Origin: Clostridiales bacterium
GTDB taxonomy: Bacteria > Bacillota > Clostridia > Peptostreptococcales > Anaerovoracaceae
Length of the DNA: 64,000 nt
NCBI GenBank assembly: GCA_022766365.1
Contig: JALENW010000012.1
Coordinates: 36,583-100,582, forward strand
Reading direction: 5' to 3'
Position 1 is the stretch's first letter. Each line of letters starts with the position of its first letter. Positions 54,660-63,984 of this stretch are shown here, piece by piece. Both the position numbers and the translations under genes were made by a program. The notes under the pieces were generated by a model. That model did not search any database, was not told the DNA's origin, and worked only from the letters and a program-made list of their open reading frames with translations.

Positions 54660-55604
54660 GTGATAGAAATCGAAAAACCTACAATTGAAAAATTTGTAGA
54701 CGAAGATAGGAAATACGGAAAGTTTGTCATAGAACCACTTGAGAGAGGTTATGGAACAACTCTGGGAAATGCCATGAGAAGAATCCTTTTAAGTTCACTC
54801 CCGGGAGCAGCTGTGACATCTGTAAAAATCGATGGAGTTCTCCACGAATTCTCAACAATTCCAAATGTTAGAGAAGATGTAACAGAAATTATACTGAACC
54901 TGAAGCAACTGGCCGTTCGTCTGAATAGCGAGGAACCTAAGAGGGTTATAATCAATGCGGTAGGTCCTAAGGAAGTGACTGCAGCAGATATAATGGGAGA
55001 TTCAGAGCTTGAAATTTTCAATAAGGATCTTCATATAGCTCAACTTGAGGATGGAGCAAACCTTATAATGGAGATTACCATTGCAAGGGGGCGTGGCTAT
55101 AGGACTGCAGATCAGAACAAGGATGAAAACACACCGATTGCTGTAATACCTGTTGACTCTATATTTACACCTGTAAAGAAGGTTAACTACACTGTAGAAG
55201 ATACGCGTGTGGGACAGGTGACAGACTATGATAAATTGACTTTGGAAATCTGGACAGACGGTTCTGTTACACCGGAAGAAGGAGTTTCCATTGGCGCTAA
55301 AATAATGAATGAGCATCTGAATCTGCTCATGTCTCTTGATGATTCTGCCGATCACTTTGAAATCATGGTGGAAAAAGAGGAGGATCAGAAAGAGAAAGCC
55401 CTTGAGATGACAATTGAAGAGCTGGAGTTATCCGTGAGGTCATTCAATTGCCTAAAGAGAGCAAATATCAATACCGTTGAGGAACTTACTGAAAAGAGCG
55501 AAGAAGATATGTTGAAGGTAAGGAACCTTGGTAAGAAGTCTTTGGACGAGGTGAAGAACAAGTTGGAAGAGCTTGGTCTGGCCCTCAAAGAGACTGAAGA
55601 ATAG
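54660..55604 (+). CDS. rpoA: RNA polymerase subunit alpha (GTG start)
   Basis: Assembly platform of RNA polymerase. N-terminal domain (1-230) with [21 protein letters not shown]-terminal domain (about 245-314) with [20 protein letters not shown] and [13 protein letters not shown], the DNA- and activator-binding part. 314 residues. The GTG is eight bases after AAGGAGG and is the only start that keeps the conserved first strand. Confidence 0.97.
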   Translation: MIEIEKPTIEKFVDEDRKYGKFVIEPLERGYGTTLGNAMRRILLSSLPGAAVTSVKIDGVLHEFSTIPNVREDVTEIILNLKQLAVRLNSEEPKRVIINAVGPKEVTAADIMGDSELEIFNKDLHIAQLEDGANLIMEITIARGRGYRTADQNKDENTPIAVIPVDSIFTPVKKVNYTVEDTRVGQVTDYDKLTLEIWTDGSVTPEEGVSIGAKIMNEHLNLLMSLDDSADHFEIMVEKEEDQKEKALEMTIEELELSVRSFNCLKRANINTVEELTEKSEEDMLKVRNLGKKSLDEVKNKLEELGLALKETEE

Positions 55605-55624
55605 CACGGAGAAAGGAGACTCAA

Positions 55625-55966
55625 ATGCCCGGATATAGAAAACTTGGCAGACCAACTGCTCATAGAAAATCTATGCTGAGAAATATCGTTACCGATCTTT
55701 TCAGAGAAGGTAGGATTACAACTACAAATTGTCGAGCAAAGGAAGCCAAAAGAGAGGCTGAAAAGCTAATCACACTAGCAAAGAAGAATGATCTGCATGC
55801 CAGACGTCAGGCTCTTGCATACATTTACGATGAGGACGTAGTGACAAAGCTTTTCGAAGAAATCGCTCCGAAGTATGAGGAGCGACAGGGTGGCTACACA
55901 AGAATCCTGAAGCTGGGACCTCGTTCCGGCGACAATGCAGAAGTTGTTTTCCTGGAACTGGTATAG
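55625..55966 (+). CDS. rplQ: 50S ribosomal protein L17
   Basis: Last gene of the ribosomal cluster. 113 residues from [20 protein letters not shown], with [20 protein letters not shown] and [32 protein letters not shown] precedes the ATG. Confidence 0.98.
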   Translation: MPGYRKLGRPTAHRKSMLRNIVTDLFREGRITTTNCRAKEAKREAEKLITLAKKNDLHARRQALAYIYDEDVVTKLFEEIAPKYEERQGGYTRILKLGPRSGDNAEVVFLELV

Positions 55967-56001
55967 TTCACAGTGGAAGCGACAAAATAATTTCGACAAA
56001 A

Positions 56002-56040
56002 ACCCCCTTTGAGGCATGTGCTGAAAGGGGGCTTTTGTTT
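56002..56040 (+). terminator. Rho-independent terminator of the S10-spc-alpha operon
   Basis: CCCCCTTT (56003-56010) pairs with AAAGGGGG (56024-56031), followed by CTTTTGTTT. The loop has 13 bases. The next gene is convergent. Confidence 0.9.
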
Positions 56041-56067
56041 GCAAGGAAAGATAATTTCGGCACTATA

Positions 56068-57264
56068 TCAACAGGCTCTTCTCTTGGCAACAGCTTCTCG
56101 GATTTGATACATTGCCCTTTCGATTACTGAGCGAGGAGACGCGACGTTCATTCTCATAAATCCAATCGCATCCGGATCAAAACTCCTGCCGTCGGAAAGC
56201 CCCACACCGGCCTCTTCAACGAGGAAAACGCAGAGCTCGTCCTGAGTCATGTTAAGAGATGAAAAGTCCAGCCACATGAGATAGCTTGCTTCCGGTAAAT
56301 ATACCGAAAGTTCCGGAATATATTTCCCGGCATAATCTCTTATGAAGATCATGTTTCCTTCCAAATATTTAAGAAGCTCATCAAGCCACTCATCACCATA
56401 AAGCCACGCTGCCTTAAAAGCCTCAACACTGTAGCAGTTATTAAGGTCAAGATGGAGGGCACTCCAGTAGGAATCGAAAGATGATTTCCATTTAGTATTC
56501 CCAAAGGACAAATTGCTGGCTTGAAGACCCGCAAGGTTGAAAGTTTTGCTTGCAGAGAAGCAGACAACAGTGTTTTTGCTAATCTCCTTTCCAAGAGTAT
56601 GGGAAGGTGTATATTTATGCCCGAAAAGTTCAAGGTCACCGTGAATCTCATCGGAAATAACAGGCACATTGTATTCAAGACAAAGGCGGTGCATTTTGAA
56701 CAGCTCATCAGGTGTCCACACTCTTCCCACAGGGTTATGTGGATTACATAGGAGAAAAAGAGCAGGCTTTTCTAACGATAGCTTTTCTTCGAAATCTTTA
56801 AAATCAATCTCATATGGGAATTCACCTTTTTCTGTCTTTACCAGTTTATTAGAGAGCAAGATACGATCTTCACTTGCTTTAATAACATCGTGAAAACAGT
56901 TATAAACAGGAGTTTGAAGTAAAATTTTATCTCCGGGTTTTGACATTATTTGAATGAGTGAATACAGAGCAGGAACAATACCCGGGCAGAAGCTCAAAGT
57001 TTCAATGGGTACGTTCCATCCGTGCCTTCTTTCCATAAATGAGGCTGCTGCGCGGTAGTAATCATCAGGTCTGGAGGTGTAGCCGAATATTCCATGTTTT
57101 GTTCTTCTTTCACAAGCTCTGACGATGGGCTCTGCAACAGTAAAATCCATATCAGCGATCCAGAGAGGAATCACATCATGTCGTCCGAAGACTATGCCTC
57201 TATTGTCATATTTGACGGAGCAGAAATCTTCGCGGGCAACTGTTTTGTTGAAATCATATTTCAT
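56068..57264 (-). CDS. PatB/MalY-type PLP-dependent aminotransferase (C-S lyase)
   Basis: Fold-type I PLP enzyme of the MalY/PatB family, which mostly act as cystathionine beta-lyases or cysteine-S-conjugate lyases. PLIWIADMDF near residue 36, CNPHNPVGRVW, SDEIHGDLELFGHKYTP, and the PLP lysine in SASKTFNLAGLQASN are diagnostic. I chose ATG at 57264 (398 residues), ten bases after GAGG; the ATG three codons earlier is too near. It may serve sulfur amino acid metabolism, but no sulfur genes adjoin. Confidence 0.92.
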   Translation of the reverse strand: MKYDFNKTVAREDFCSVKYDNRGIVFGRHDVIPLWIADMDFTVAEPIVRACERRTKHGIFGYTSRPDDYYRAAASFMERRHGWNVPIETLSFCPGIVPALYSLIQIMSKPGDKILLQTPVYNCFHDVIKASEDRILLSNKLVKTEKGEFPYEIDFKDFEEKLSLEKPALFLLCNPHNPVGRVWTPDELFKMHRLCLEYNVPVISDEIHGDLELFGHKYTPSHTLGKEISKNTVVCFSASKTFNLAGLQASNLSFGNTKWKSSFDSYWSALHLDLNNCYSVEAFKAAWLYGDEWLDELLKYLEGNMIFIRDYAGKYIPELSVYLPEASYLMWLDFSSLNMTQDELCVFLVEEAGVGLSDGRSFDPDAIGFMRMNVASPRSVIERAMYQIREAVAKRRAC

Positions 57265-57499
57265 AATAAACATACCTCAGTTCGTAAATTTAGAGGGCTT
57301 TCCCGTGGAGAATTTAAATGATGAGAAAACCACATATTAAAACTTATTCTATCATAGACATTAGAAAAATAAAAATCGGATTTTGTTTATAAAACCGAAA
57401 AAGGTGTAATATAAACATATATATTTCAGATAAGCGCCTCAAGGCAAGGGAAGAAAATATGTGAGCACATTGGTGCCGAATAAGTCAGGAGGGAATGAG

Positions 57500-57841
57500 A
57501 TGGCATTGATAGATAATGTAAAAGAAAAAGCTAAGGACATATCCGATAGTGCGAGGGACATATTTGAGGATGCAAAGGAAAAGGCCGGCGAAGCTTACGA
57601 TGATGTGAAGTTTGCTGCAGAAGATGCTTATGAGAAAACCCAAGATGTATATGAGGGCACAAAAGAAAAGCTTGAAGTTGCGAAGGAAAAGGTCGGTCAG
57701 GGATACGACGGTGCTATGGATAAGATGGCAGATGCTAAGGAGAGCCTAAAGGATAAGCTCGATGAGCATTACAAGGATGTGCATGGTGCCGGTAAGGGTA
57801 TTAAGAAGCAATTGACTAAAGCCGGTAAGAGACGGGGTTAG
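57500..57841 (+). CDS. Small LEA-like amphipathic helical protein
   Basis: 113 residues made of heptad/undecad-like units rich in Lys, Asp, Glu and Ala: VKEKAKDISDSARDIFEDAK, EKAGEAYDDVKFAAEDAYEK and so on. There is no signal peptide, Cys or membrane span. This composition resembles late-embryogenesis-abundant or YtxH-associated stress proteins; the function here is unknown. ATG at 57500 follows AGGAGGGAATGAG and is preferred over the upstream GTG at 57461. It is the first of three similar genes in 1.1 kb. Confidence 0.8.
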   Translation: MALIDNVKEKAKDISDSARDIFEDAKEKAGEAYDDVKFAAEDAYEKTQDVYEGTKEKLEVAKEKVGQGYDGAMDKMADAKESLKDKLDEHYKDVHGAGKGIKKQLTKAGKRRG

Positions 57842-57949
57842 AAGCAGACTGTGGACGAATGAAGAGTTTACATTGCAGTAAAGAGACCGTGTTACCGTTG
57901 AGATTACAGTCAGTGTCTGAGTCTGACATTTTAAATACGGAGGTGTGCT

Positions 57950-58138
57950 ATGAAGGATACTAAGAAAGTTTTTAAGACCGCCAAGGATAGCCTTAAGGAC
58001 AAGGTTCTACACAAAAAAGAGGAGATGGGTGAATTAATGGAGGAGGAATACGAAGTTAAAGGCCAAGATATTGAGGAAGATAATACAGGCTTTTCTCTAG
58101 GTAAGAAGCATTTGAAGAAAGCTGTTGAAAAGGCCTAG
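57950..58138 (+). CDS. Small charged helical protein
   Basis: 62 residues, starting MKDTKKVFKTAKDSLKDKVL, with a central acidic part and a basic end HLKKAVEKA. It resembles a short version of the neighbouring LEA-like proteins (DSLKDK occurs as ESLKDK in the first). TACGGAGGTGTGCT is a strong ribosome binding site, so it is probably expressed. Function unknown. Confidence 0.65.
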   Translation: MKDTKKVFKTAKDSLKDKVLHKKEEMGELMEEEYEVKGQDIEEDNTGFSLGKKHLKKAVEKA

Positions 58139-58239
58139 TCGTATTGGACAATAAATGAAGGATCGGCGATTGTAGTAAATAATGATGAGGGAACACGGCT
58201 GAAGAATTCGGACGTCGAAATTGAGATAGAGAGGCGAAT

Positions 58240-58536
58240 ATGGAAAAGAAAGACATAAAGGATTATGTAGCGGATGCCAAGGATTATGCTGCAGATGTTA
58301 AGGATGGTGTTTTTGACTATGCAGGGGATTTCAAGGAAGATGCATTGGATTATGCAGAAGATGCTAAGAAAAAAATGAAGAGAAAGGCTAAGCGATTCAA
58401 GAAGGACTTCAAGAAAGCAAGGAAGAAATACGCAAAGAAAGACGACTATTCTACGGAAGTCGTTGTTGGTGCGTCTATAGCATTGCTTGTTGCAAGCACT
58501 TTGCTTGCTCTGTACATTGTAAAAAAGGAAGATTGA
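58240..58536 (+). CDS. LEA-like protein with C-terminal membrane anchor
   Basis: 98 residues. The first half repeats YVADAKDYAADVKDG, DYAGDFKEDALDYAEDAKKK; then a very basic stretch (KMKRKAKRFKKDFKKARKK); and last a single hydrophobic span (about 74-94, VVVGASIALLVASTLLALYIV) with KKED at the end. The arrangement is a tail-anchored, YtxH-like protein in reverse order. AGAGAGGCGAAT precedes the ATG. A terminator follows. Confidence 0.75.
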   Translation: MEKKDIKDYVADAKDYAADVKDGVFDYAGDFKEDALDYAEDAKKKMKRKAKRFKKDFKKARKKYAKKDDYSTEVVVGASIALLVASTLLALYIVKKED

Positions 58537-58596
58537 TTCTGACCCGGGATAGACATCAGAGGGTTAGGCTTGAAACTTAATAGGTAATGTGAATAA

Positions 58597-58622
58597 GGCA
58601 CCCTCACAGCAGGGTGCTTTGT
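58597..58622 (+). terminator. Rho-independent terminator after the LEA-like trio
   Basis: GCACCCT (58598-58604) and AGGGTGC (58611-58617) flank CACAGC, followed by TTTGTG. The T-run is short. Confidence 0.7.
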
Positions 58623-58714
58623 GTCTCTGAAGATTTGTATAATGCACAAATATATAAGGAAGGACAATGTCACGGTAAATAATTGAGGGCTGGATAGAAA
58701 GAAAAGGAAATTGT

Positions 58715-59560
58715 ATGAACAGAAAAGTTGAAATCACAAGAACAGGTAGAAGAACCGTTGATGGTGCAGGCGTAAATCTCGTTAGAGTCTTGGGGGACGA
58801 TACTGCCGAGGAATTTGACCCCATCTTGATGTTGGATTCATTTGACAGTATGGATCCGTCTGAATACATTGCAGGCTTCCCCCTTCACCCCCACAGGGGA
58901 ATAGAGACGATAAGTTATCTTTCAAAGGGGAAAATGAAGCATAAGGATAGTATAGGAAACGAGGACACTATCACTGACGGTGAGGTGCAATGGATGAATT
59001 CCGGCTCCGGAATAACTCATGCAGAAGAGCTTCCGGCTACGGATCGAATGCTTGGAGTCCAGCTGTGGTTGAATCTTCCGAGGGCGGAAAAGCTCAGCAG
59101 CCCCTACTATTATAAGGTTAGCAAGTCGGATATAGAAGAAATTCCATTTGACGGAGGTTTTGTAAGACTTTTGGCAGGAAGTTATGATAATCATAAAGGC
59201 TTTAGCGGAGAAAATCTGCCTTTAGACTATTATGATATCCACCTGGCCCCGAATGCAACATTCACTATTGATACAAAGCAAGATTCTTCAATTATGCTTT
59301 TTACTTTAATCGGGGAAATTAATATAGAGGGTGAGAAGATTTCTGAGAAGACGGCAGTAAAATTGGGAGAGGGAGATAAGCTCGTTATCAACAATAGAGA
59401 TAGAGATTCTCAGGTGCTCTTCATAAGCTCAAAGAAACTTGGGGAGCCTATTGCATGGGCAGGTCCGATAGTGATGAACACGAAAGAGGAACTTAAAGAG
59501 GCATTTGATGATCTGGATAGAGGGACATTTATTAAGGAGAAGATGAATTATGGGAATTAA
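58715..59560 (+). CDS. Pirin family protein
   Basis: Bicupin iron protein; bacterial pirins act as quercetinase-like dioxygenases or regulators of metabolic enzymes, and the role here is unknown. The N-terminal cupin has DPILMLDSFDSM, FPLHPHRGIETISYL with the metal His pair, and WMNSGSGITHAEE with the further His and Glu. The second cupin covers about 170-280. 281 residues. AAAAGGAAATTGT precedes the ATG. It is probably monocistronic, with a terminator at 59649. Confidence 0.92.
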   Translation: MNRKVEITRTGRRTVDGAGVNLVRVLGDDTAEEFDPILMLDSFDSMDPSEYIAGFPLHPHRGIETISYLSKGKMKHKDSIGNEDTITDGEVQWMNSGSGITHAEELPATDRMLGVQLWLNLPRAEKLSSPYYYKVSKSDIEEIPFDGGFVRLLAGSYDNHKGFSGENLPLDYYDIHLAPNATFTIDTKQDSSIMLFTLIGEINIEGEKISEKTAVKLGEGDKLVINNRDRDSQVLFISSKKLGEPIAWAGPIVMNTKEELKEAFDDLDRGTFIKEKMNYGN

Positions 59561-59648
59561 GCGTTCCTGATTTTCCGTCGCTGATGGAGAGATATCGGAC
59601 AATATCGCTTGGTTGAAAAATAACATTGACGAGGCATATTACAGTTGA

Positions 59649-59676
59649 GGACAGATTGCTAAATTTGTCCTTTTTT
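59649..59676 (+). terminator. Rho-independent terminator between the pirin gene and pta
   Basis: GGACAGAT (59649-59656) pairs with ATTTGTCC (59663-59670) through one G-U pair around a six-base loop, followed by TTTTTT. Confidence 0.88.
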
Positions 59677-59732
59677 AGGATATGAACAATTACTAAGGTA
59701 ATATTAATCTTCAACTCAAAACGGTATTCAAC

Positions 59733-59761
59733 TTGCCAATTCGAAAAAACTGTTGTATCAT
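59733..59761 (+). promoter_or_regulatory. Promoter of the pta-eut gene cluster
   Basis: TTGCCA (59733-59738) and TATCAT (59756-59761) are 17 bases apart, 52 bases before the pta ATG. Confidence 0.65.
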
Positions 59762-59813
59762 ACAAACATATTCCACTGGGAAATCCAAAACGAAAGGATG
59801 AATATAAACGAGA

Positions 59814-60803
59814 ATGGATTATTTGAAGAAAATTTGCGAAGAATCGGGTAAATGTGCCGGAAAGAAAATGCGAATACTTTTTTCCGGCGGCGAAGATAGA
59901 AGGATTTTGACTACTTGCATCGAGCTGAAAAAAGAAGGTATCATAACACCGATAATACTCGGCAGGCGAAATGATGTTGAGGATACAGCGAAAAAAACAG
60001 GAATTGATTTTAGAGACTTGGACTTTGTAGATATTGATGGCTCGCCTAACTTTTTGGATATTGTAAAATCGTATATGGAAATCAGAAACGGGCAGGTGAC
60101 CGTCGAAGATGCACATAAAATTTTGAGATACACCAATTATTTCGGAATGATGATGTTGTATAACGGATATGTGGATGGATTCATTTCAGGTTCAGAAAAT
60201 TCGGTTATCGATGTCGTGAAGCCGGCTATGAGGATAATTGGAACAGAATCCGGGATAGAGAGAGTTTCAGGGGGAGTTTTGATGGTTAAGGGTGAAGAAA
60301 TTTACCTTATGGCGGATTGTTTTGTGCATATGGATCCTGATTCTGATGTATTAGCAGATATCGCAGTGGAAACGGAAGAGACCGCAAGGAAGCTTGGAAT
60401 GGAACCGAGGATTGCCATGCTGTCCTTTTCAACCAAGGGAAGTGCCAAACATGAACTGGTTGATAAAGTAACCGTGGCAGCGGAAAAGGCGAAATCCATG
60501 AATCCGAATATGGAATTGGATGGAGAACTCCAATTTGATGCTGCATTTGTTGATAGTGTGGGGAAGCAGAAAGCTCCGGGTTCAAAGGTTGCAGGGAAAG
60601 CCAATGTTTTTGTATTTCCATCTCTTGAGGCTGCTAATATCGGATATAAAATCGGGCAGAGCTTAGGTGGGTTTCGGGCTGTTGGGACTATAATTCAAGG
60701 ATTGAAGAAACCGGTCGGTGCTATCTGCGAAGAAGCAGACGAGGAAACTATAATGGCACTTGCAAAAGTTATAGCACAACTTGCCCGCAAAGTCGGTAAA
60801 TAA
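59814..60803 (+). CDS. eutD: Phosphate acetyltransferase (Pta/EutD)
   Basis: Converts acetyl-CoA and phosphate to acetyl phosphate, allowing ATP formation from ethanolamine-derived acetyl-CoA. The 329-residue short form (no N-terminal DRTGG domain) has the family segments [38 protein letters not shown] and the C-terminal [20 protein letters not shown]. With eutS, eutP and eutVW directly after, the name eutD fits, though it may be the general pta of the cell. The ribosome binding site AAAGGATG is 12-13 bases from the ATG, longer than usual. Confidence 0.9.
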   Translation: MDYLKKICEESGKCAGKKMRILFSGGEDRRILTTCIELKKEGIITPIILGRRNDVEDTAKKTGIDFRDLDFVDIDGSPNFLDIVKSYMEIRNGQVTVEDAHKILRYTNYFGMMMLYNGYVDGFISGSENSVIDVVKPAMRIIGTESGIERVSGGVLMVKGEEIYLMADCFVHMDPDSDVLADIAVETEETARKLGMEPRIAMLSFSTKGSAKHELVDKVTVAAEKAKSMNPNMELDGELQFDAAFVDSVGKQKAPGSKVAGKANVFVFPSLEAANIGYKIGQSLGGFRAVGTIIQGLKKPVGAICEEADEETIMALAKVIAQLARKVGK

Positions 60804-60814
60804 GGAGAAAATTA

Positions 60815-61165
60815 ATGAGCAGTTTTGAAAATAAAGAACGAATAATACAAGAATTTGTTCCGGGCAGGCAGATAACCCTTGCCCATGTGATAGCTAATCC
60901 TGTTCCCGAGTTATATACAAAACTGGGGATCTTAGACGTGAGTGGGGCAATAGGTATTTTTACTATAACGCCAAGTGAGGGAGCTATAATAGCAGCTGAT
61001 GTAGCAAGTAAGGCTTCAGATGTCAAAATCGGTTTTGTGGATAGGTTTAGCGGGTCATTGCTCATTTATGGAGATGTGGCTGCGGTCAGAGAATCCATGA
61101 AGGATGTAATCAGGGTGCTTTGCGATGAAATGAAATTTGCCAGAACAGAGATTACAGGAAGCTAA
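60815..61165 (+). CDS. eutS: Ethanolamine microcompartment shell protein EutS
   Basis: Hexameric BMC-domain shell protein of the ethanolamine-degrading microcompartment. 116 residues: [24 protein letters not shown]-like [41 protein letters not shown] and [13 protein letters not shown] are the circularly permuted BMC features of EutS. AAGGAGAAAATTA precedes the ATG. Confidence 0.95.
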   Translation: MSSFENKERIIQEFVPGRQITLAHVIANPVPELYTKLGILDVSGAIGIFTITPSEGAIIAADVASKASDVKIGFVDRFSGSLLIYGDVAAVRESMKDVIRVLCDEMKFARTEITGS

Positions 61166-61168
61166 GTT

Positions 61169-61603
61169 ATGAAGAAAGTTATCTTTATCGGCAATACGGG
61201 GTGTGGAAAGACGACCTTAAGTCAGTCGTTGACAAATCAGAAACTCGAATATAAGAAGACCCAATCAGTTGAAGTGGTGGGTTCAAGTATTCTGGATACT
61301 CCGGGAGAATATCATGAACTCGGTCAGTATAAAGGTGCTCTTATGATCACTTCAGCCGAGGCAGAGATTATAGCATTTGTTCAGTCAGCCATCGATGAAG
61401 ACAAAATGTTCTCTCCGTATTATGCGGGTTCGTTTGCAAAGCCTGTAATAGGAGTAGTGACAAAGATAGACGCTGCTACTAATCTGCAAATTAAAGAAGC
61501 ACGGGAACATCTCAAAAATGCCGGAGCTAATCGAATTTTTGAAATTAGCAATTACACCCGAGAAGGGATAGATGAGTTAAAAGAGTTTTTGGATACAGAA
61601 TAG
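61169..61603 (+). CDS. eutP: Ethanolamine utilisation P-loop protein EutP
   Basis: Small GTPase-like protein of eut operons; acetate kinase activity has been reported for some members. Walker A GNTGCGKTTL (residues 7-16), ILDTPGEY as switch II, and VVTKIDAA as the NKxD-like base motif. 144 residues. It starts three bases after the eutS stop. Confidence 0.94.
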   Translation: MKKVIFIGNTGCGKTTLSQSLTNQKLEYKKTQSVEVVGSSILDTPGEYHELGQYKGALMITSAEAEIIAFVQSAIDEDKMFSPYYAGSFAKPVIGVVTKIDAATNLQIKEAREHLKNAGANRIFEISNYTREGIDELKEFLDTE

Positions 61604-61622
61604 GTAGATAAAGGAGCATCCG

Positions 61623-62195
61623 ATGACTAAGCTGAGAATAGTTGTAGTTGATGATGAACCCATAATCAGAATGGATCTGAAATCTATGCTGACTAATGCA
61701 GGGTATGAAGTTGTTGGCGAGGGGGCAGACGGGTTTGATGCTATCAGAATATGTGAAGAGACAAAGCCGGATGTTGCGATACTTGATATCAAAATGAAGG
61801 ACTTGGATGGTTTATCAGCAGCCTCTTATATTAAAGAGAACTCACCGTCAACCGCCATAATTATGCTGACAGCTTTCAGCAAAGGCGCCTATATAGACAA
61901 AGCGAAGGAGAATGGCATAAGCACATACCTTGTTAAACCTATAAATGAGAAATTGCTTGTACCCAATATAGAGCTGGCTGTTGCGAGACATAAGGAATTG
62001 TTAGAATACAGACATGACCTCAACAAAGTAAATGAGCAATTAGAGGTGCGTAAGATTATAGAAAAAGCTAAGGGCTTGCTCATGAAAGAAAAAGGAATTT
62101 CTGAGGATGAAGCCTATAACTATATCAGGAATCTAAGTAAAACGAGGAATATGTCAATGAAAAAAATTGCTGAATTTATCATTGACAGTTTATAG
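61623..62195 (+). CDS. eutV: Response regulator EutV with ANTAR RNA-binding domain
   Basis: Antiterminator of ethanolamine genes. Residues 1-120 form a receiver domain (VVVDDEPIIRMD, phospho-acceptor Asp55 in VAILDIKM, YLVKP); a coiled linker follows; about 130-190 is the ANTAR domain (RKIIEKAKGLLMKEKGISED and MSMKKIAEFII). ANTAR domains bind paired RNA hairpins with six-base loops, and a candidate target lies at 63932-63980. AAGGAGCATCCG precedes the ATG. Confidence 0.95.
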   Translation: MTKLRIVVVDDEPIIRMDLKSMLTNAGYEVVGEGADGFDAIRICEETKPDVAILDIKMKDLDGLSAASYIKENSPSTAIIMLTAFSKGAYIDKAKENGISTYLVKPINEKLLVPNIELAVARHKELLEYRHDLNKVNEQLEVRKIIEKAKGLLMKEKGISEDEAYNYIRNLSKTRNMSMKKIAEFIIDSL

Positions 62196-62242
62196 GGTTA
62201 ATCGCCTTTCTGTATTTTGATGTTAGGGCAGAGGTGAAAATT

Positions 62243-62272
62243 ATGAAACTACACAGGAAATTGACAGAATGA
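62243..62272 (+). other. Nine-codon ORF overlapping the eutW start
   Basis: GAGGTGAAAATT precedes an ATG opening the frame MKLHRKLTE, whose TGA overlaps the eutW ATG (ATGA). eutW itself has only AGGAAA upstream. It may be a coupling ORF that helps start eutW, or chance. Confidence 0.25.
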
Positions 62273-63708
62273 ATAATCTTAAAACAATAGAAAAGTTATG
62301 CAAAGAATATACAGATTTAAGCCAGGCCGAAATTCAGGAAATAAGAATTGCCACTAAATCATTGCCTGCAATGGCGAATCTTTTCAATGCGGATGCTTTT
62401 ATAGATTGTCCTATGAACGATGGGAGCGGAGATGCCATAGTGGTATCTGAAGCAAGACCGGTAGAGCACCCGTCCTCATATAAGAGAACCGTTGTGGGAC
62501 TTGTTGCTACAAAGGAAAATGAGCCGGCTGTTTATCGAGGCCTTAATTTGGGAGTCCCGACGAAGTTTATGAAAGCAATGACCCAGGAGCATATGACAGT
62601 TATCCAAACTGTAGAACCTATTTATCATAAGGACAGAGTTATAGGTGTATTCATAATTGAGCAAAGCATCCAAAGTGTGCGGAGTTTTAAGCAGTTTCAA
62701 AGTCTTGATGTTCAGGACGACGAATCGGATGAAGAGTCATATTCCGGTGTTAACGACATAAAGAACATACTGATGAATGACGATCAGGGGCATGTTGCGG
62801 ACAGCATAGAAGAAGGACTCATATTTATCAATAGAGACAACAAAGTAGTATTCAGAAACAAATCTGCACAAAATATCTACAAAAGATTAGGCTTTTTAAG
62901 CGATATACTCGGCAAGGATTATAAAGAGGTCTGTATAGCAAAACCTCCGAAGGAAGATGAGGATACTGTAACCATCAAACAAGATGTAAAACTCGGTGAG
63001 TTTTATTTTACTGTTAAAACTTCGCGAGTAGATACGGAGGACGTGAGTTTGGTGGTTACTATAAGTGACATTACTACCAATAAGCTCCAGGAGCGCGAGT
63101 TAGTTTTAAAGTCTGTGGCATTTCACGAGATGCACCATAGGGTAAAGAACAATCTTCAAACTATTGCGGCGCTATTACGCCTTCAGAGAAATAATATGGA
63201 AAGTGAAGATGGTAAGAAGGCTCTGACGGATACAATAACAAGAATTCTTTCTATTGCTGCAACTCACCAGATTATGATGGAAACCGATGTGGAGTTTATA
63301 CAGCTTTTAGACATTGTGGCGGTCATTCGAGAGAATATTCTGTCTTATTATGCAAATGATGATTTTCATCTGGACATAGAGTGCCATGGTGGTGATTTCA
63401 GCTTATCATCGGAGAAAGCCTCGGCAATAGCACTAATTCTAAACGAACTTTCACAAAATTCCATCAAATATGCTTTCAAGGATAGAAAAAAAGGTAAGAT
63501 TACCGTTATGACCATGCAAAGACGTGCTCACGATGTGGAACTCATTTATATTGACGATGGTCTGGGATTTGATGTGAGCAGGACTAATGGCGGGGGTATG
63601 GGTTGGACAATCATCAGATCCCTTGTATCGGAGAAATTGGAAGGACATATTGTAATCAAATCGGGACCTGAAGGTACTAAGGTCAGAATTGTTTTTCCGT
63701 TTGAGTGA
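62269..63708 (+). CDS. eutW: Ethanolamine sensor histidine kinase EutW
   Basis: Cytosolic kinase that senses ethanolamine and phosphorylates EutV. The N-terminal sensor domain (about 1-150, with PMNDGSGDAIVVSEARPVEHP) is followed by a PAS domain (about 175-275), a HisKA_2-type dimerisation segment with FHEMHHRVKNNLQTIAALLR (phosphorylated His near 286) and a HATPase domain (ALILNELSQNSIKYAFKD, GGGMGWTIIRSL). There is no membrane span. 479 residues, as usual. Confidence 0.95.
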   Translation: MNNLKTIEKLCKEYTDLSQAEIQEIRIATKSLPAMANLFNADAFIDCPMNDGSGDAIVVSEARPVEHPSSYKRTVVGLVATKENEPAVYRGLNLGVPTKFMKAMTQEHMTVIQTVEPIYHKDRVIGVFIIEQSIQSVRSFKQFQSLDVQDDESDEESYSGVNDIKNILMNDDQGHVADSIEEGLIFINRDNKVVFRNKSAQNIYKRLGFLSDILGKDYKEVCIAKPPKEDEDTVTIKQDVKLGEFYFTVKTSRVDTEDVSLVVTISDITTNKLQERELVLKSVAFHEMHHRVKNNLQTIAALLRLQRNNMESEDGKKALTDTITRILSIAATHQIMMETDVEFIQLLDIVAVIRENILSYYANDDFHLDIECHGGDFSLSSEKASAIALILNELSQNSIKYAFKDRKKGKITVMTMQRRAHDVELIYIDDGLGFDVSRTNGGGMGWTIIRSLVSEKLEGHIVIKSGPEGTKVRIVFPFE

Positions 63709-63761
63709 GCAGATTAACCGCGTATGCCCAAATAAATTTATATGTACGAGTTGAAGGCGGT

Positions 63762-63881
63762 ATGCTTTCTGAGCCATTAAAATCAGACTTAAAAGAAGTT
63801 ACAGATATGGAAGCGAGCAGGATAATACGGAAGAAAATACTGAGGTATGCTCATTTTGCAATTTTTTTAAAAATGTTGTAG
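63762..63881 (+). CDS. Possible 39-residue ORF after eutW
   Basis: The frame starts MLSEPLKSDLKEV after GAAGGCGGT and ends IFLKML. It is basic with a short hydrophobic end; no similarity recognised. It may be chance in the eut intergenic region. Confidence 0.18.
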   Translation: MLSEPLKSDLKEVTDMEASRIIRKKILRYAHFAIFLKML

Positions 63882-63931
63882 CAAAACGAAAGTATTTGTG
63901 GTAAAATTATTACAATAATTGAATAAGAATA

Positions 63932-63984
63932 TATCATTGACGACGTAGTCAATGAGATTGAGACGACGCAGTCCAATAAATTGG
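63932..63984 (+). promoter_or_regulatory. Tandem hairpins, candidate EutV (ANTAR) antiterminator RNA
   Basis: Hairpin 1: TCATTGAC (63934-63941) and GTCAATGA around loop GACGTA. Hairpin 2: ATTGAGAC and GTCCAAT (one bulged A) around loop GACGCA. The core GACGACGYAGTC is thus repeated at 63939-63950 and 63962-63973. Known ANTAR targets are two hairpins with six-base loops with A at position 1 and G at 4; here G4 is kept but position 1 is G. The second hairpin's distal arm can also pair with ATTGG (CCAATAAATTGG), which could be the start of a competing terminator cut by the window edge. Confidence 0.7.

Noticed and set aside
59600..59676. EutV-type antiterminator overlapping the terminator before pta
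   Set aside because: No second hairpin with a matching six-base loop was found, and a promoter for pta lies downstream of the terminator; it is the end of the pirin transcript.
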